Notes under the pieces: model-generated
What the model was told of the DNA's origin: nothing
Seen by the model: only the letters and a program-made list of their open reading frames with translations
Database searches by the model: none
Program-made: the position numbers and the translations under genes
Shown here: positions 19,435-29,937 of the stretch, in pieces
Layout: every line of letters begins with the position of its first letter
Numbering within the stretch: position 1 is the first letter of the stretch
Source: Deltaproteobacteria bacterium
GTDB taxonomy: Bacteria > Myxococcota_A > Polyangia > DRWM01 > JAAZOP01
NCBI GenBank assembly: GCA_016218765.1
Contig: JACRCZ010000141.1
Coordinates: forward strand, 1-64,000
Length of the DNA stretch: 64,000 nt
Reading direction: 5' to 3'

Positions 19435-19731
19435 CTACTCGATCGGCGGGTAGTACTCCTGCGGCGGCGGGTACCATTCCTCGGCAGGCGGCCCGTAGTA
19501 CTCGTAGGACGGCCCGCCGTATTCGTACGGCGGCGGGTAGTACGTCGGCGGGGGCGCGTAGCCGTACCCCTCGCTGGTCGGTCCGGGGGTGTAGGTGGGG
19601 GCCGGGGCCGAGCCGGTCCACGAGGTCGTCTCCTCGCGGAAATTGACCTGCGAATGGCGCACGACGCAGCCACCGTTGGCCAGCGCGATGAGCGCGGCGG
19701 CGATGCGAAGCTTGTCCTTGTTGATTTCCAT
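19435..19731 (-). CDS. Small Pro/Tyr-rich lipoprotein
   Basis: MEINKDKLRIAAALIALANGGC then PTYYPPPYEYGGPSYEYYGPPAEEWYPPPQEYYPPIE. Confidence 0.65.
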   Translation of the reverse strand: MEINKDKLRIAAALIALANGGCVVRHSQVNFREETTSWTGSAPAPTYTPGPTSEGYGYAPPPTYYPPPYEYGGPSYEYYGPPAEEWYPPPQEYYPPIE

Positions 19732-19800
19732 GACCACCCGCCCTTCTTGGGCATGGATTGTGGCGTTTTCCCGGGCGGCACGCAAGGGGAGGCGTCGTTG

Positions 19801-19838
19801 GTTGTTGGTTGGTCGTCCGGGTCGAGTTGTTGGTCCGG
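19801..19838 (-). repeat. 38-bp dispersed repeat family F, copy 1
   Basis: Reverse complement CCGGACCAACAACTCGACCCGGACGACCAACCAACAAC; one mismatch to 51642-51679. Confidence 0.9.
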
Positions 19839-19873
19839 ACGAGCGGGGGAAGAGCATGGAGGGGGGGGTGGGA

Positions 19874-21118
19874 TCACGGGCGGAGCATGCCCAGGGCCTT
19901 GCGGGCCTCGTCCGCGTCGGAGAACGGTGTCTTCCTGCCGCGGATTTCCTGGGTGCGCTCGTGGCCCTTGCCGGCGATGATCACGACGTCTGAGGCGTCG
20001 GCGGCGTGCAGCGCCAGGGCGATGGCGCCGGCGCGGTCGAGCTGCCGGGTCCAGCGCGCACGGCGCGGGGAGAGGTCGGCCTCGACGGCGTCGGCGATCA
20101 CGGCGGGGTCTTCGCCCCGCGGGTTGTCGCTCGTCAAGACGACCTCGTCGGCGCCCTCGTCGGCGATCCGCCCCATTTGCGGACGCTTGCCGCGGTCGCG
20201 ATCGCCGCCGCAACCGAAGACGCACCAGACGCGACCGCCGCCGGCGGCGGCGAGACGGCGACCGAGCGCGAGCGTGCGCGCGAGGGCGTCCGGGGTGTGG
20301 GCGTAGTCGACGGCGACGAGCGGCTCCTGCGCGACGAGCTCGAAGCGGCCGGGCACGCCCGTAAAACGCTCCAGACCGGCGCGGATCGCGGAAGGAGCGT
20401 AGCCCAGCGCCTCGGTCGCGACGGCGGCGGCCAACGCGTTCTCGGCATGGACCTCGCCGAGCACGGGCAGGAGCAGCTCACCGCCGAGCGTGGTTGCGAG
20501 GTCGGACGGCGCGAGGACCACGTGCGTGCCGGCGCGGGAGACAGTGACGGCCGACGCGAATAGGCGGAGCGGGAGGCCGGAACAGGTCTCGGCGACGCCG
20601 CGGGCGGTGTACGCGACGCGGGGGATCTCCGGCCGCATCAGCTCGGCCAGAAGCGCGCTGGACGGATCGGCGGCGTTGAGCACGGCGATGCCGTCGTCGG
20701 GCAGGGAGAGGAAGAGCTGCGCCTTGGCCGCCAGATACTCCTCGGGCGTGCGGTGGTAGTCGAGGTGGTCGCGGGTGAGGTTGGTGAAGACGGCGACGCG
20801 CGCGGGCCAGCGCCAGGCGAAGCCGGAGGCGAGCGACTTGGAGGTGGTCTCGATCGCGAGCGTGCGCGTGCCGGCCGCGACGGCGCGCTCGACGGTGCGC
20901 AGGAAATCCTCCATCGAGACGCCCGCGGCGACCTGCTCGGCGCCGACCCACGACCCGACGGTGGTGATGCGGGCCGAAACCTCGCCCGCGGCGGCGACGA
21001 TGGCGTCGATCATCGAGGTGGTGGTGGTCTTGCCGTTCGTGCCGGTGACGCAGATGGTGCGCAGGCTCTCGCGCGCGCGGACGAGGCGGGGGTCGTCGGG
21101 AGCGGGCGCGGGGGTCAT
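19874..21118 (-). CDS. murE: MurE-like Mur ligase lacking the usual N-terminal domain
   Basis: VTGTNGKTTTTSMID, NLTRDHLDYH, VDYAHTPDALA, DNPRGEDP (meso-DAP-type motif), IAGKGHERTQEI; only 414 aa. Confidence 0.85.
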   Translation of the reverse strand: MTPAPAPDDPRLVRARESLRTICVTGTNGKTTTTSMIDAIVAAAGEVSARITTVGSWVGAEQVAAGVSMEDFLRTVERAVAAGTRTLAIETTSKSLASGFAWRWPARVAVFTNLTRDHLDYHRTPEEYLAAKAQLFLSLPDDGIAVLNAADPSSALLAELMRPEIPRVAYTARGVAETCSGLPLRLFASAVTVSRAGTHVVLAPSDLATTLGGELLLPVLGEVHAENALAAAVATEALGYAPSAIRAGLERFTGVPGRFELVAQEPLVAVDYAHTPDALARTLALGRRLAAAGGGRVWCVFGCGGDRDRGKRPQMGRIADEGADEVVLTSDNPRGEDPAVIADAVEADLSPRRARWTRQLDRAGAIALALHAADASDVVIIAGKGHERTQEIRGRKTPFSDADEARKALGMLRP

Positions 21119-22485
21119 GGGAGGGGCGACGCCGCGGCCGGATCCGGGGTGGTCCAGCCGTCGATGGGATCGGGGCCGAAGTTGATCACCGGCGCGTGGC
21201 CGCGCAGGGGGAGGTAGTCGGCTTCGAAGACGAGCTGCAGGCCGCCGCGCTCGGAATAGGAGCGCTCGAGGCGGAGGGAGCCTTCGAGCGGCTCGCCATC
21301 GCGCCAGCCGGTGTGGAGGTAGCCGTAGCCGGCGGCGATGTGTTCTTCGTCGGAAGCGCCGTCCTCGCTGAAACAGCGCACGGCCTCGCCGGCGCCCATC
21401 GCGGTCTTGGACCACTCGCGCAGGCGCCGGTAGGCGTCCACGGTGGCGTTCGGGCCGTCGGCGAGGAACAGGACGACGGCGAGGCAGCCGTCGTAGAAGC
21501 CGAGGTGGACCTTGCCGGGGGTCCCCTCGACGTCGCGGATGAAGTACACCTCCCCGTTCGCGCTCGTGAGCGGGCGGCCGAGGATTTCCTCGACCTGCTT
21601 CTGAGAGGCGCCGAAGGGCAATCCGAGGATGGCGGCGTGGGGCGCGGCGGAGAGGTCGACGGTGCATTCGACGGATTGTTTGGCGGACCGGGAAGGGAAT
21701 TTTCGCGCAGAGGCGCAGAGACGCAGAGAGAGGGGAAGAACGGGCGGTGTGGCGGCGGCACCCTGGACAAGGTCCTCGTCGGCGAAGTCGGTGGGGGGAA
21801 GGAGGGACGGCACGACGAAGAAGCCGCGGATGCGGAGGCCCTCGGGGCCGTAGTCCTTGGTCAGGGCCAGCTCGCCGGTCCAGGCGAAGGGCGGGTCGCG
21901 CCATTCGATTCGGAGGCCGCCCCAGCCGTGGGCGAGGTATTCGTCGAACGGAACGCCGTCCTCGCTCTCGCAGCGGGTCGAGTGACCGGGGCCGAGGTCG
22001 GCCTGGGCGCGGGCCTGGAGCGCGCGGTAGTTCGCCTCGTTGGCGGCTTCCCCGACCAGGTCGAGCGCCACGACGGCGACCCGGCCGGACTCGAGGGAGA
22101 TCTTGAGCTCGATCGGGATGCCGTCTACCACCGTGGTCCAGGCCTTCATCGACGAGGTCAGGGCGGCGGGGTCGGCCGCGGGAGCAAGGCCGGGGCAGGC
22201 GGCGGCGAGGGTTTCGGCCTCGGCGCCGAGAGGGACGCCGAAGATGGTGGTGACGGTTCGCGAGGGGTCCGTGGAGGCGGCGTCGCCGTCCGGAACTGTC
22301 GTGGTCGCGCCGCCGGCGGAAACGGCCGTCGCAGAGGGTTCGCCGGTGCGCGGGCCGCAGGCGGCGGCGATGAGGAGGGCGGCGAAGGTGAGGGCGGTGC
22401 GGGCGAGATGAACAGTGTTGCTGGGCGGCGGAAATGAAGAATGCAAAACAGGCGATGAAAGATGAAAAACGGCGGATGGTGACAT
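21115..22485 (-). CDS. Lipoprotein-like protein with two homologous domains separated by a repeat-derived linker
   Basis: Copies IFGVPLGAEAETLAAACPG...HGWGGLRIEWRD and ILGLPFGASQKQVEEILGR...AGYGYLHTGWRD; linker PLSLRLCASARKF. Start uncertain (22485 or 22518). Confidence 0.6.
   Translation of the reverse strand: MSPSAVFHLSSPVLHSSFPPPSNTVHLARTALTFAALLIAAACGPRTGEPSATAVSAGGATTTVPDGDAASTDPSRTVTTIFGVPLGAEAETLAAACPGLAPAADPAALTSSMKAWTTVVDGIPIELKISLESGRVAVVALDLVGEAANEANYRALQARAQADLGPGHSTRCESEDGVPFDEYLAHGWGGLRIEWRDPPFAWTGELALTKDYGPEGLRIRGFFVVPSLLPPTDFADEDLVQGAAATPPVLPLSLRLCASARKFPSRSAKQSVECTVDLSAAPHAAILGLPFGASQKQVEEILGRPLTSANGEVYFIRDVEGTPGKVHLGFYDGCLAVVLFLADGPNATVDAYRRLREWSKTAMGAGEAVRCFSEDGASDEEHIAAGYGYLHTGWRDGEPLEGSLRLERSYSERGGLQLVFEADYLPLRGHAPVINFGPDPIDGWTTPDPAAASPLP
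21699..21735 (+). repeat. Dispersed repeat family B copy (TTTTCGCGCAGAGGCGCAGAGACGCAGAGAG)
   Basis: Direct sequence match to other family B copies. Confidence 0.8.
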
Positions 22486-22575
22486 GGACCCACCTCGGGG
22501 ACAGTTGGACTGTCCCACCGCATGGGGCTTGGTGCAAGGGCGGGTACGCGGAGTCCGGGGGCCCCGGCCCTCGAG

Positions 22576-23835
<1,260 letters not shown>

Positions 23836-23881
23836 CGCCGAAGCTCCGTCGCCACCCTGCCCCACTTCGCGGGGAATTGCA

Positions 23882-24787
23882 CTACGCGGTGCAGACGCCG
23901 CGCAGGCAGGTCTGGCCCGCGGCGCACGCGCTGCCGCAGGCGCCGCAGTTGAGCTCGTCGAAGAGCAGGTCGACGCAGACGCCGCCGCAGTCCGTCTCGC
24001 CCGAGCCGCAGGCGCAGCCCTCCTCGTCCACGACGCCGTCGCAATCGTCGTCCAGACCATTGCAGACCTCGGCGGCGGGCGAACAACCGCCGTGCGTGCA
24101 GGTGTCGGCGGCCTCGTCGCAAACATCGACCGTCGCCGGGTCGCCGTCGTCGCAGCGGACGTCGGGCAGGACCACGCATTCGCCGCCGACGCAGCTCTCG
24201 GTCGTGCAGAACAGGCCGTCGTCGCAGTCCGCATCGCTCGTGCACGCGGCCTCGGCAACACACGCGCCACGCAGGCACGATTCCCCGGTCGCACAGGCCA
24301 TCCCGCAGGCGCCGCAGTTCGCGTCGTCGAACAGGAGGTCGACGCAGGCGCCGCCGCAGTCCGTCTCGCCCGAGCCGCAAGCGCAACCCTCCTCGTCCAC
24401 GATGCCGTCGCAGTCGTCGTCCACGCCGTTGCAGACCTCGACCGCGGGGGTGCAGACGGCGGGGTCGGCGACGCACGCCCCCGCCTCGCAGCTCGTCCCG
24501 GCCGGACAGTCGGCGTCGGCAGCGCACGCCCACGGCTCCGGCGCGAACTCGCACACCCCGTCCACACACACGCCCGCCGGACAGTCGGCGTCCGAAGCGC
24601 ACTCGGGCATGCACCAGCCCCGCACACAGGTCGCCTCGCCCGGACACGATTCGTCCGCCGCGCACTCCACCGCCCGCGCCGTCGAACCCGTCGCGCCGCC
24701 GTCGTCCTGACAGGCCGGACCGACGAACAGGACCGCGAAGAGAACCCCAACGACCACCAACACCAGCCTCGAACCGAAACGCGCCAT
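23882..24787 (-). CDS. Paralogous MopE-like Cys-rich lipoprotein
   Basis: EVCNGVDDDCDGIVDEEGCACGSGETDCGGACVDLLFDDANCGACG twice; C-terminus nearly identical to the neighbour. Confidence 0.82.
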   Translation of the reverse strand: MARFGSRLVLVVVGVLFAVLFVGPACQDDGGATGSTARAVECAADESCPGEATCVRGWCMPECASDADCPAGVCVDGVCEFAPEPWACAADADCPAGTSCEAGACVADPAVCTPAVEVCNGVDDDCDGIVDEEGCACGSGETDCGGACVDLLFDDANCGACGMACATGESCLRGACVAEAACTSDADCDDGLFCTTESCVGGECVVLPDVRCDDGDPATVDVCDEAADTCTHGGCSPAAEVCNGLDDDCDGVVDEEGCACGSGETDCGGVCVDLLFDELNCGACGSACAAGQTCLRGVCTA

Positions 24788-24955
24788 CGTCCCTTCCTCC
24801 CCGCCGGGCCCCGCCCGACGACTCGCCCTCGGTCACGCACCCGAGGGGCAATCCGCTCGCCGGTCGCCACGCACATCGCACGGACACACCGGACAAGGCA
24901 TGACCGCAACCAACTGCGAAGACGGGGCCACACACGACAACAACAAATATCCATG

Positions 24956-25017
24956 ATTACAGCACAGTGCAGGCACGGCAACCGGAGATGTTGTAATGAA
25001 AACGTACCTGCTGTAAT
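24956..25017. promoter_or_regulatory. Putative operator cluster: ATTACAGCA, TGTTGTAAT, TGCTGTAAT
   Basis: 24956-24964 and 25009-25017 form a perfect 9-bp inverted repeat; half-site TGTTGTAAT at 24989-24997 (1 mismatch), 20 bp from the third site; just upstream of the start at 25029 in an AT-richer island. Confidence 0.55.
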
Positions 25018-25028
25018 TCTGACGGTAC

Positions 25029-28000
25029 ATGATTCTCTTCCACCGGTACGAGCTGATCCGGACGGTGCAGGAGGGGGTGCACTTCGCCAAGGACCTGCTC
25101 GACCCGGACGTCGTGGAAGTGGTCCTCAAGGAAGTCCGCGCGGACGGAGATCGGACGCGGGACGAGCTGGTTCGCGAGTTCCGGACCGTGACCGGAATGC
25201 GGCACCCCGGCATCGTGCGCGCTCTGGATTTCGGCGGCGACGCCTCCGGGGCATGCTACCTGACGATGGTGCCGGTGGACGGCAAGCCGCTGGACCAGGT
25301 CGGCGCTTCGGCCTCGCCCGTCCAGGTGACCGATCTGTTCGTCCAGGCCGCGGACGCCCTGGCCTGGGCACATCGGCACGGCGTGCTGCACGGGGACCTC
25401 AAGCCGCAGAACCTGCTGGCCCGCCTCGGCCCGCCGGCCAGATTGACCGTCATCGACTTCGGGCTCGCGCGCCCGCTCGCGGGCGACGTCCCGGCGGTGG
25501 GCGGCTCAGCCGGTTTCCTGGCCCCGGAGATCCTGTCGGGCGCGCGCCCCTCCGTCGCGACGGACCTTTGGGGCCTGGGCGCCGCCTTCCTGGCGGCGCT
25601 CACCGGCGAACCGCCCCGCCCGTTCGCGCTCGCGCCGGTCGTCCGGCACCCGGCGGTGCCCGCCGCGCTCGCGCCGGTCCTGGAGTCTCTCTTGGCGCCC
25701 GATCCGGCCGCGCGGCCGGTGGACGCGCACGCCGTCCTGCGTCGGCTGGGCGCCTCCGCCACGGCAGGCTCGGCCGAGCTGCCGTTTGCGGGCCGCCGCA
25801 CCGACCTCGACCTGCTCTGTCGCCGCCGTCCGGGGGCGTTGCTGCTGCGGGGGCCGGAGGGGGTCGGGCGGACCCGCCTGCTGCGCGAGGCGCGCCGCCG
25901 CCTCCAGCTCGAAGGACGCCTCGTGGCCGCGACCGACCTGGGCCGGGGTATCGATCACGGCGTCCGGCCGGCCTTGCTGCCGCGCCTGCTGCGGGTCGTG
26001 GCCTCGCTCGCGCGAGACGAGGCGGCCAGTGGTGCGGTGTCGTTCGAGCCGTGTACGCCCCAGGACGCGGTCGAGCTGCTGCACTCCGCCGCGCCGGCCG
26101 GGCCGACGCTGCTCCTGGACGACCTCGACCCGGCGCCGGCCGCGGAGCAGGACCGCGTCCGGGCGCTGTGCGCCTCCTGCGTCGCCGAGCCTCACGCCTC
26201 GCTGCTCGTCGCGTGCGCGCCGGGCGCCGTCGCCGACGCGCTGCTCGCCGAGGTTCCGGGCCTCGACGTTCTGGACCTCGCACCGCTCGACCGCGGCGCC
26301 GTCGGCGCCCTGGTCGCCGCGGCGTTGGGTCGCCCGGACGACGAGCTGGCGCGTATCGTCCACGACCGTTCCGGCGGCATCCCGGCGCACGTCGTCGACC
26401 TGCTGCAGGGGCTGGGGGAGCGCACGGAGCGGGGCGAGGTCGACGCGAACGCGTTGCGTCTCTCTCCGGACGCGGCGGTGCGCGTCCGCCGGAAGATGGC
26501 CGAATTGTCGCCGGCGGAGCGCGACGGCTTGGCCGTGCTGGCGGCGTTGGATCGCCCCGCGCCGCTCGACGAGCTCGCTGCTTGCGCCCCCGCGTGCGGC
26601 GAGACGGAGCTGGGGCGACTGGAAGCCGCCGGGCTCGCGACGCGCGGGCCCGCGGGCTGGAGGCTCCTGGCGCCGGCGACGGCGTCCGCCGTGTTGGGCC
26701 CGGACGCGCGCGTCCTCCACGCCCGGTTGGCCGAGCGGCTGGAGCGGCGCGGTGCGGACGCCGCGGAGCTCGACCGGCACCGCGGGGCGGCCGGAGACCT
26801 CGAGGCGGCCCTGCGCGTCGCGTCGGCACTGGCCTCGCGCGGCGCGTTCCGCGAGGCGTTCGAGGCTCTGGCGCCCTTCCGGCCGGCCGTACTGGGTGCG
26901 GCAGGCGAAAGACCCGAGCCGGTGCTGGCGTGGGCGGAGGCCGCCGCTCGCGCGGGAGAGCACGCGGCGGCGCGGGCGGCGTTCGAAACCCTGGCGGAGC
27001 ACGCCGAGCCCGGCGTGCGGGCGCGCGCGTCGCTGGGTCTGGGCGAGACGCTCGAGCGTCTCGGGGATCTGGCCGGCGCCCGCACGCGCCTGGAGTCCGC
27101 GCTCGGGACTCTCGCACATCCCTCGCAGCGGGCCGTGGCGCGGCTGCGACTGGCGCGCATCGCGGGGCTCGGCGGCGACTTCGCGGCCGCGGCGGATCAT
27201 GCCCGCGCGGGTCTGGAAGAGCACGGCGGCCACTCGATCCCCCTGCGCGTGCAGCTCGGCAACGCTCTCGCCCGCCTCGGATCGACCGACGCGGCGCTGG
27301 AGACGCTCGAATCCGCCCTCCGCGAGGCGGAAGCGTCGGGCGATCGGCGGCTCATCGCGGCGACGGCGGGGAACCTGGCGATTCTGCGCTCGAGTCGGGG
27401 CGAGTTGCCGGCGGCCCGCGACCTGTTCCTGCGGGCGCTCTCGGAGGCCGAGGCCGCGGGGGACACGGCGGCGCTGCCGGCGCACCTGCTCAACCTGGCC
27501 GGGATCCACCAGTCCTTGCAGGAGCCGGCCGCGGCCATCGAGCTATTGCGGCGGGCCGAGACATTGGCACGGCGGCTGGGGCGCGCCGGACCGCTGGGCG
27601 CGGCGCTCATCAACCTGGGCAACCTCTACGCGGAAATCGGGGCCGACGACGAGGCGCTGCTCGTGGCGCGGGAGGCACGCGAGCTCGCGGAGCGCACCGG
27701 AGTGCGCGCCGTCGCCGCGCAGGCGGCGCTCGTGCTCGCCGAGATCGAGGCGCGCCGCGACCCGGAGCGCGGGCGGCGCTCCGCGGCGGAGGCGCGGGCC
27801 GCGTTCGAAGCGATGGGCGAGAGCGGCCGGGCGGCCGAGGCGAGCTGCGTGGAAGGGGAGATCGCCGCGGCCCTGGCCGACCCCGCGACGGCGCGGGAGG
27901 CGCTGGCGCGCGGCCGTGCCACGGCCGGCCCCGGCCTCGGGCCGCGCCTGGACCTCCTGGAAGCCGCGGTGCTCCGCGCGGAGGGCGCGGCGGCCGCGGC

Positions 28001-29849
28001 GATGGAACGGCTGGAGCGTTCCGTGACCGAGGCGGACCGCGCGAAGCAGGGCGACCTCGCGGCGCGCGCCGAGGCGGCGGCCGCCGACCTGCTCGACGAG
28101 ATCGGCTCGCCGCTGGGCGGCGAGCGGCGGAGGCGGGCGGCGGAGCGGTGGTCGGCGATCGCGCTCGGCCTGCCGCCGGCGCTGCGGGAGGCCTTCTGGC
28201 GCGTGCCGTGGAGGCGCAGGGCAGGAGGCGCAGGAAGTCCCGACGACGGTCACGACCACGCGGCGGTCGGGGGGGAGGGGGCGGCGCTGCGGCTCCTGGC
28301 GCTGGCGCCGCGGATCGCGGCGGAGCGGGACGCGCAGCGGGTCTTGGAGCTGGCGCTGGACGCGGGGCTGGACGTGCTCGGCGGCGAGCGGGGGTTCCTC
28401 CTCCTGCGGGCGGGGGACGACTGGCGCGTGGCGGCGGCGCGGAACATCGACCACGAATCGATCCGGCGGGCGGCGTTCAAGTTCTCGCGGTCCGTGGCCG
28501 AGGAGGTGGCGCAGAGCGGCGAGCCGCTCCTGACCGCGAACGCGGTGGAGGACCCGCGCCTGGCGGCCGCACGCAGCGTGCACCAGCTCGCGCTGCAGTC
28601 GATCCTCTGCGTGCCGATCCGCTCGCCCGAGCGCGTGCTGGGGACGATCTACGTCGAGAACCGTTTCACCCGGGGCCGATTCGGCGAACGACACCTGCGG
28701 CTGGCGCAGGCCCTGGCCGACCAAGTGGCGTTGGCGCTGGAAGCGGGGCGGCTGGAGCGCGAGCTGCGGGACCGGGCGGAGGAGCTGGACCGCGCGCGGC
28801 AGGAGCTGGCGCGGCGGGTGGAGAGCCAGGAAGACGAGCTGGCGCGGCTGGAACGGGAGGTGCGGCGCTCGCGGGAGGAAGTCGTGCTGCGGCACGAGTA
28901 CGCGGGCATCGTCGGCCGCGGCGCGGCGATGCGCCGGCTGCTCGAGACGCTGGACCGCGCCGCCGACACGAGCCTCCCGGTGCTGATCGAAGGACCGACG
29001 GGGACGGGCAAGGAGCTGGTGGCGCGGGCGCTTCATGCCAACGGGCCGCGGCGGGGCCGGCCGTTCGTCTCGGTCAACTGCGGCGCGCTGCCCGACCTGC
29101 TGCTCGAGAGCGAGCTGTTCGGCCACGCCCGGGGGGCGTTCACGGGCGCCGACCGGGCGCGCACGGGCCTCATGCGCGAGGCGTCGGGCGGGACGTTGTT
29201 CCTGGACGAGGTGGGGGAGATGAGCGCCGCGATGCAGGTGAAGCTCCTGCGCGCGCTCCAGAACGGCGAGGTGACGCCCCTGGGGACCGACCGAGCGGTG
29301 CCGATCGATGTCCGCGTCGTGGCGGCGACGAACCGGCGGCTGCGCGAGTTGGTGCAGGCGGGCCGCTTCCGCGAGGACCTGTTCTACAGGCTGGACGTGA
29401 TCCACCTGGACGTGCCGCCCCTCTCCGAGCGGCGGGAGGACGTGCCGGAGCTCGCCGCACACTTCCTGCGGCGCGCGGCGGACGAGGGAGGAGGCGCGCC
29501 CAAGAAGCTCTCGCGCGGCGCGCTGGCGGCGCTCTTGCGGCGGGAGTTCCCGGGCAACGTCCGCGAGCTGGAGAACCTCCTCCGCCGCGCGGTCGTGTTC
29601 GCCCCGGGGGAGGAGATCCAGTCGGAGGACCTGCCGCCGGCCCGCGCGGCCGAGGGCGAGGGTTCGGGGCTGCCGGCCGGACGTTCGCGTCGCGACGTCC
29701 TGCGGGCGGCCGACCGGCGGCTGGTGGAACAGGTCCTGCGGGAGTGCGGGCACAACCTCTCGGCCGCCGCGCGGCGTCTCGGCGTCTCGCGCCCCACGCT
29801 CTACCGGCGGATGGGGGAGTACGGGCTGGGACGGCCGGGGGGGAAGTAG
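25029..29849 (+). CDS. Ser/Thr kinase-like, NTPase, TPR, GAF, sigma-54 activator and Fis-type HTH fusion (1606 aa)
   Basis: LHGDLKPQNLLA and VIDFGLAR; NTPase GPEGVGRT and LLLDDLD; TPR-like central region; GAF-like region; GPTGTGKELVARALH, GAFTGADRARTG, FLDEVGEM; C-terminal HNLSAAARRLGVSRPTLYRRMGEYGL. Confidence 0.92.
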   Translation: MILFHRYELIRTVQEGVHFAKDLLDPDVVEVVLKEVRADGDRTRDELVREFRTVTGMRHPGIVRALDFGGDASGACYLTMVPVDGKPLDQVGASASPVQVTDLFVQAADALAWAHRHGVLHGDLKPQNLLARLGPPARLTVIDFGLARPLAGDVPAVGGSAGFLAPEILSGARPSVATDLWGLGAAFLAALTGEPPRPFALAPVVRHPAVPAALAPVLESLLAPDPAARPVDAHAVLRRLGASATAGSAELPFAGRRTDLDLLCRRRPGALLLRGPEGVGRTRLLREARRRLQLEGRLVAATDLGRGIDHGVRPALLPRLLRVVASLARDEAASGAVSFEPCTPQDAVELLHSAAPAGPTLLLDDLDPAPAAEQDRVRALCASCVAEPHASLLVACAPGAVADALLAEVPGLDVLDLAPLDRGAVGALVAAALGRPDDELARIVHDRSGGIPAHVVDLLQGLGERTERGEVDANALRLSPDAAVRVRRKMAELSPAERDGLAVLAALDRPAPLDELAACAPACGETELGRLEAAGLATRGPAGWRLLAPATASAVLGPDARVLHARLAERLERRGADAAELDRHRGAAGDLEAALRVASALASRGAFREAFEALAPFRPAVLGAAGERPEPVLAWAEAAARAGEHAAARAAFETLAEHAEPGVRARASLGLGETLERLGDLAGARTRLESALGTLAHPSQRAVARLRLARIAGLGGDFAAAADHARAGLEEHGGHSIPLRVQLGNALARLGSTDAALETLESALREAEASGDRRLIAATAGNLAILRSSRGELPAARDLFLRALSEAEAAGDTAALPAHLLNLAGIHQSLQEPAAAIELLRRAETLARRLGRAGPLGAALINLGNLYAEIGADDEALLVAREARELAERTGVRAVAAQAALVLAEIEARRDPERGRRSAAEARAAFEAMGESGRAAEASCVEGEIAAALADPATAREALARGRATAGPGLGPRLDLLEAAVLRAEGAAAAAMERLERSVTEADRAKQGDLAARAEAAAADLLDEIGSPLGGERRRRAAERWSAIALGLPPALREAFWRVPWRRRAGGAGSPDDGHDHAAVGGEGAALRLLALAPRIAAERDAQRVLELALDAGLDVLGGERGFLLLRAGDDWRVAAARNIDHESIRRAAFKFSRSVAEEVAQSGEPLLTANAVEDPRLAAARSVHQLALQSILCVPIRSPERVLGTIYVENRFTRGRFGERHLRLAQALADQVALALEAGRLERELRDRAEELDRARQELARRVESQEDELARLEREVRRSREEVVLRHEYAGIVGRGAAMRRLLETLDRAADTSLPVLIEGPTGTGKELVARALHANGPRRGRPFVSVNCGALPDLLLESELFGHARGAFTGADRARTGLMREASGGTLFLDEVGEMSAAMQVKLLRALQNGEVTPLGTDRAVPIDVRVVAATNRRLRELVQAGRFREDLFYRLDVIHLDVPPLSERREDVPELAAHFLRRAADEGGGAPKKLSRGALAALLRREFPGNVRELENLLRRAVVFAPGEEIQSEDLPPARAAEGEGSGLPAGRSRRDVLRAADRRLVEQVLRECGHNLSAAARRLGVSRPTLYRRMGEYGLGRPGGK

Positions 29850-29912
29850 CCACCGATGGGGAAGGGCGGGGATGGAAGAAACCACCGATGGACACCGATG
29901 GACACCGATCAG
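29849..29912 (+). repeat. Dispersed repeat family A, CACCGATG subtype
   Basis: GCCACCGATGG and ACCACCGATGGACACCGATGGACACCGAT after the regulator stop codon. Confidence 0.8.
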
Positions 29913-29937
29913 GGAAGGCGGGCTGCCGTGACCGGGG

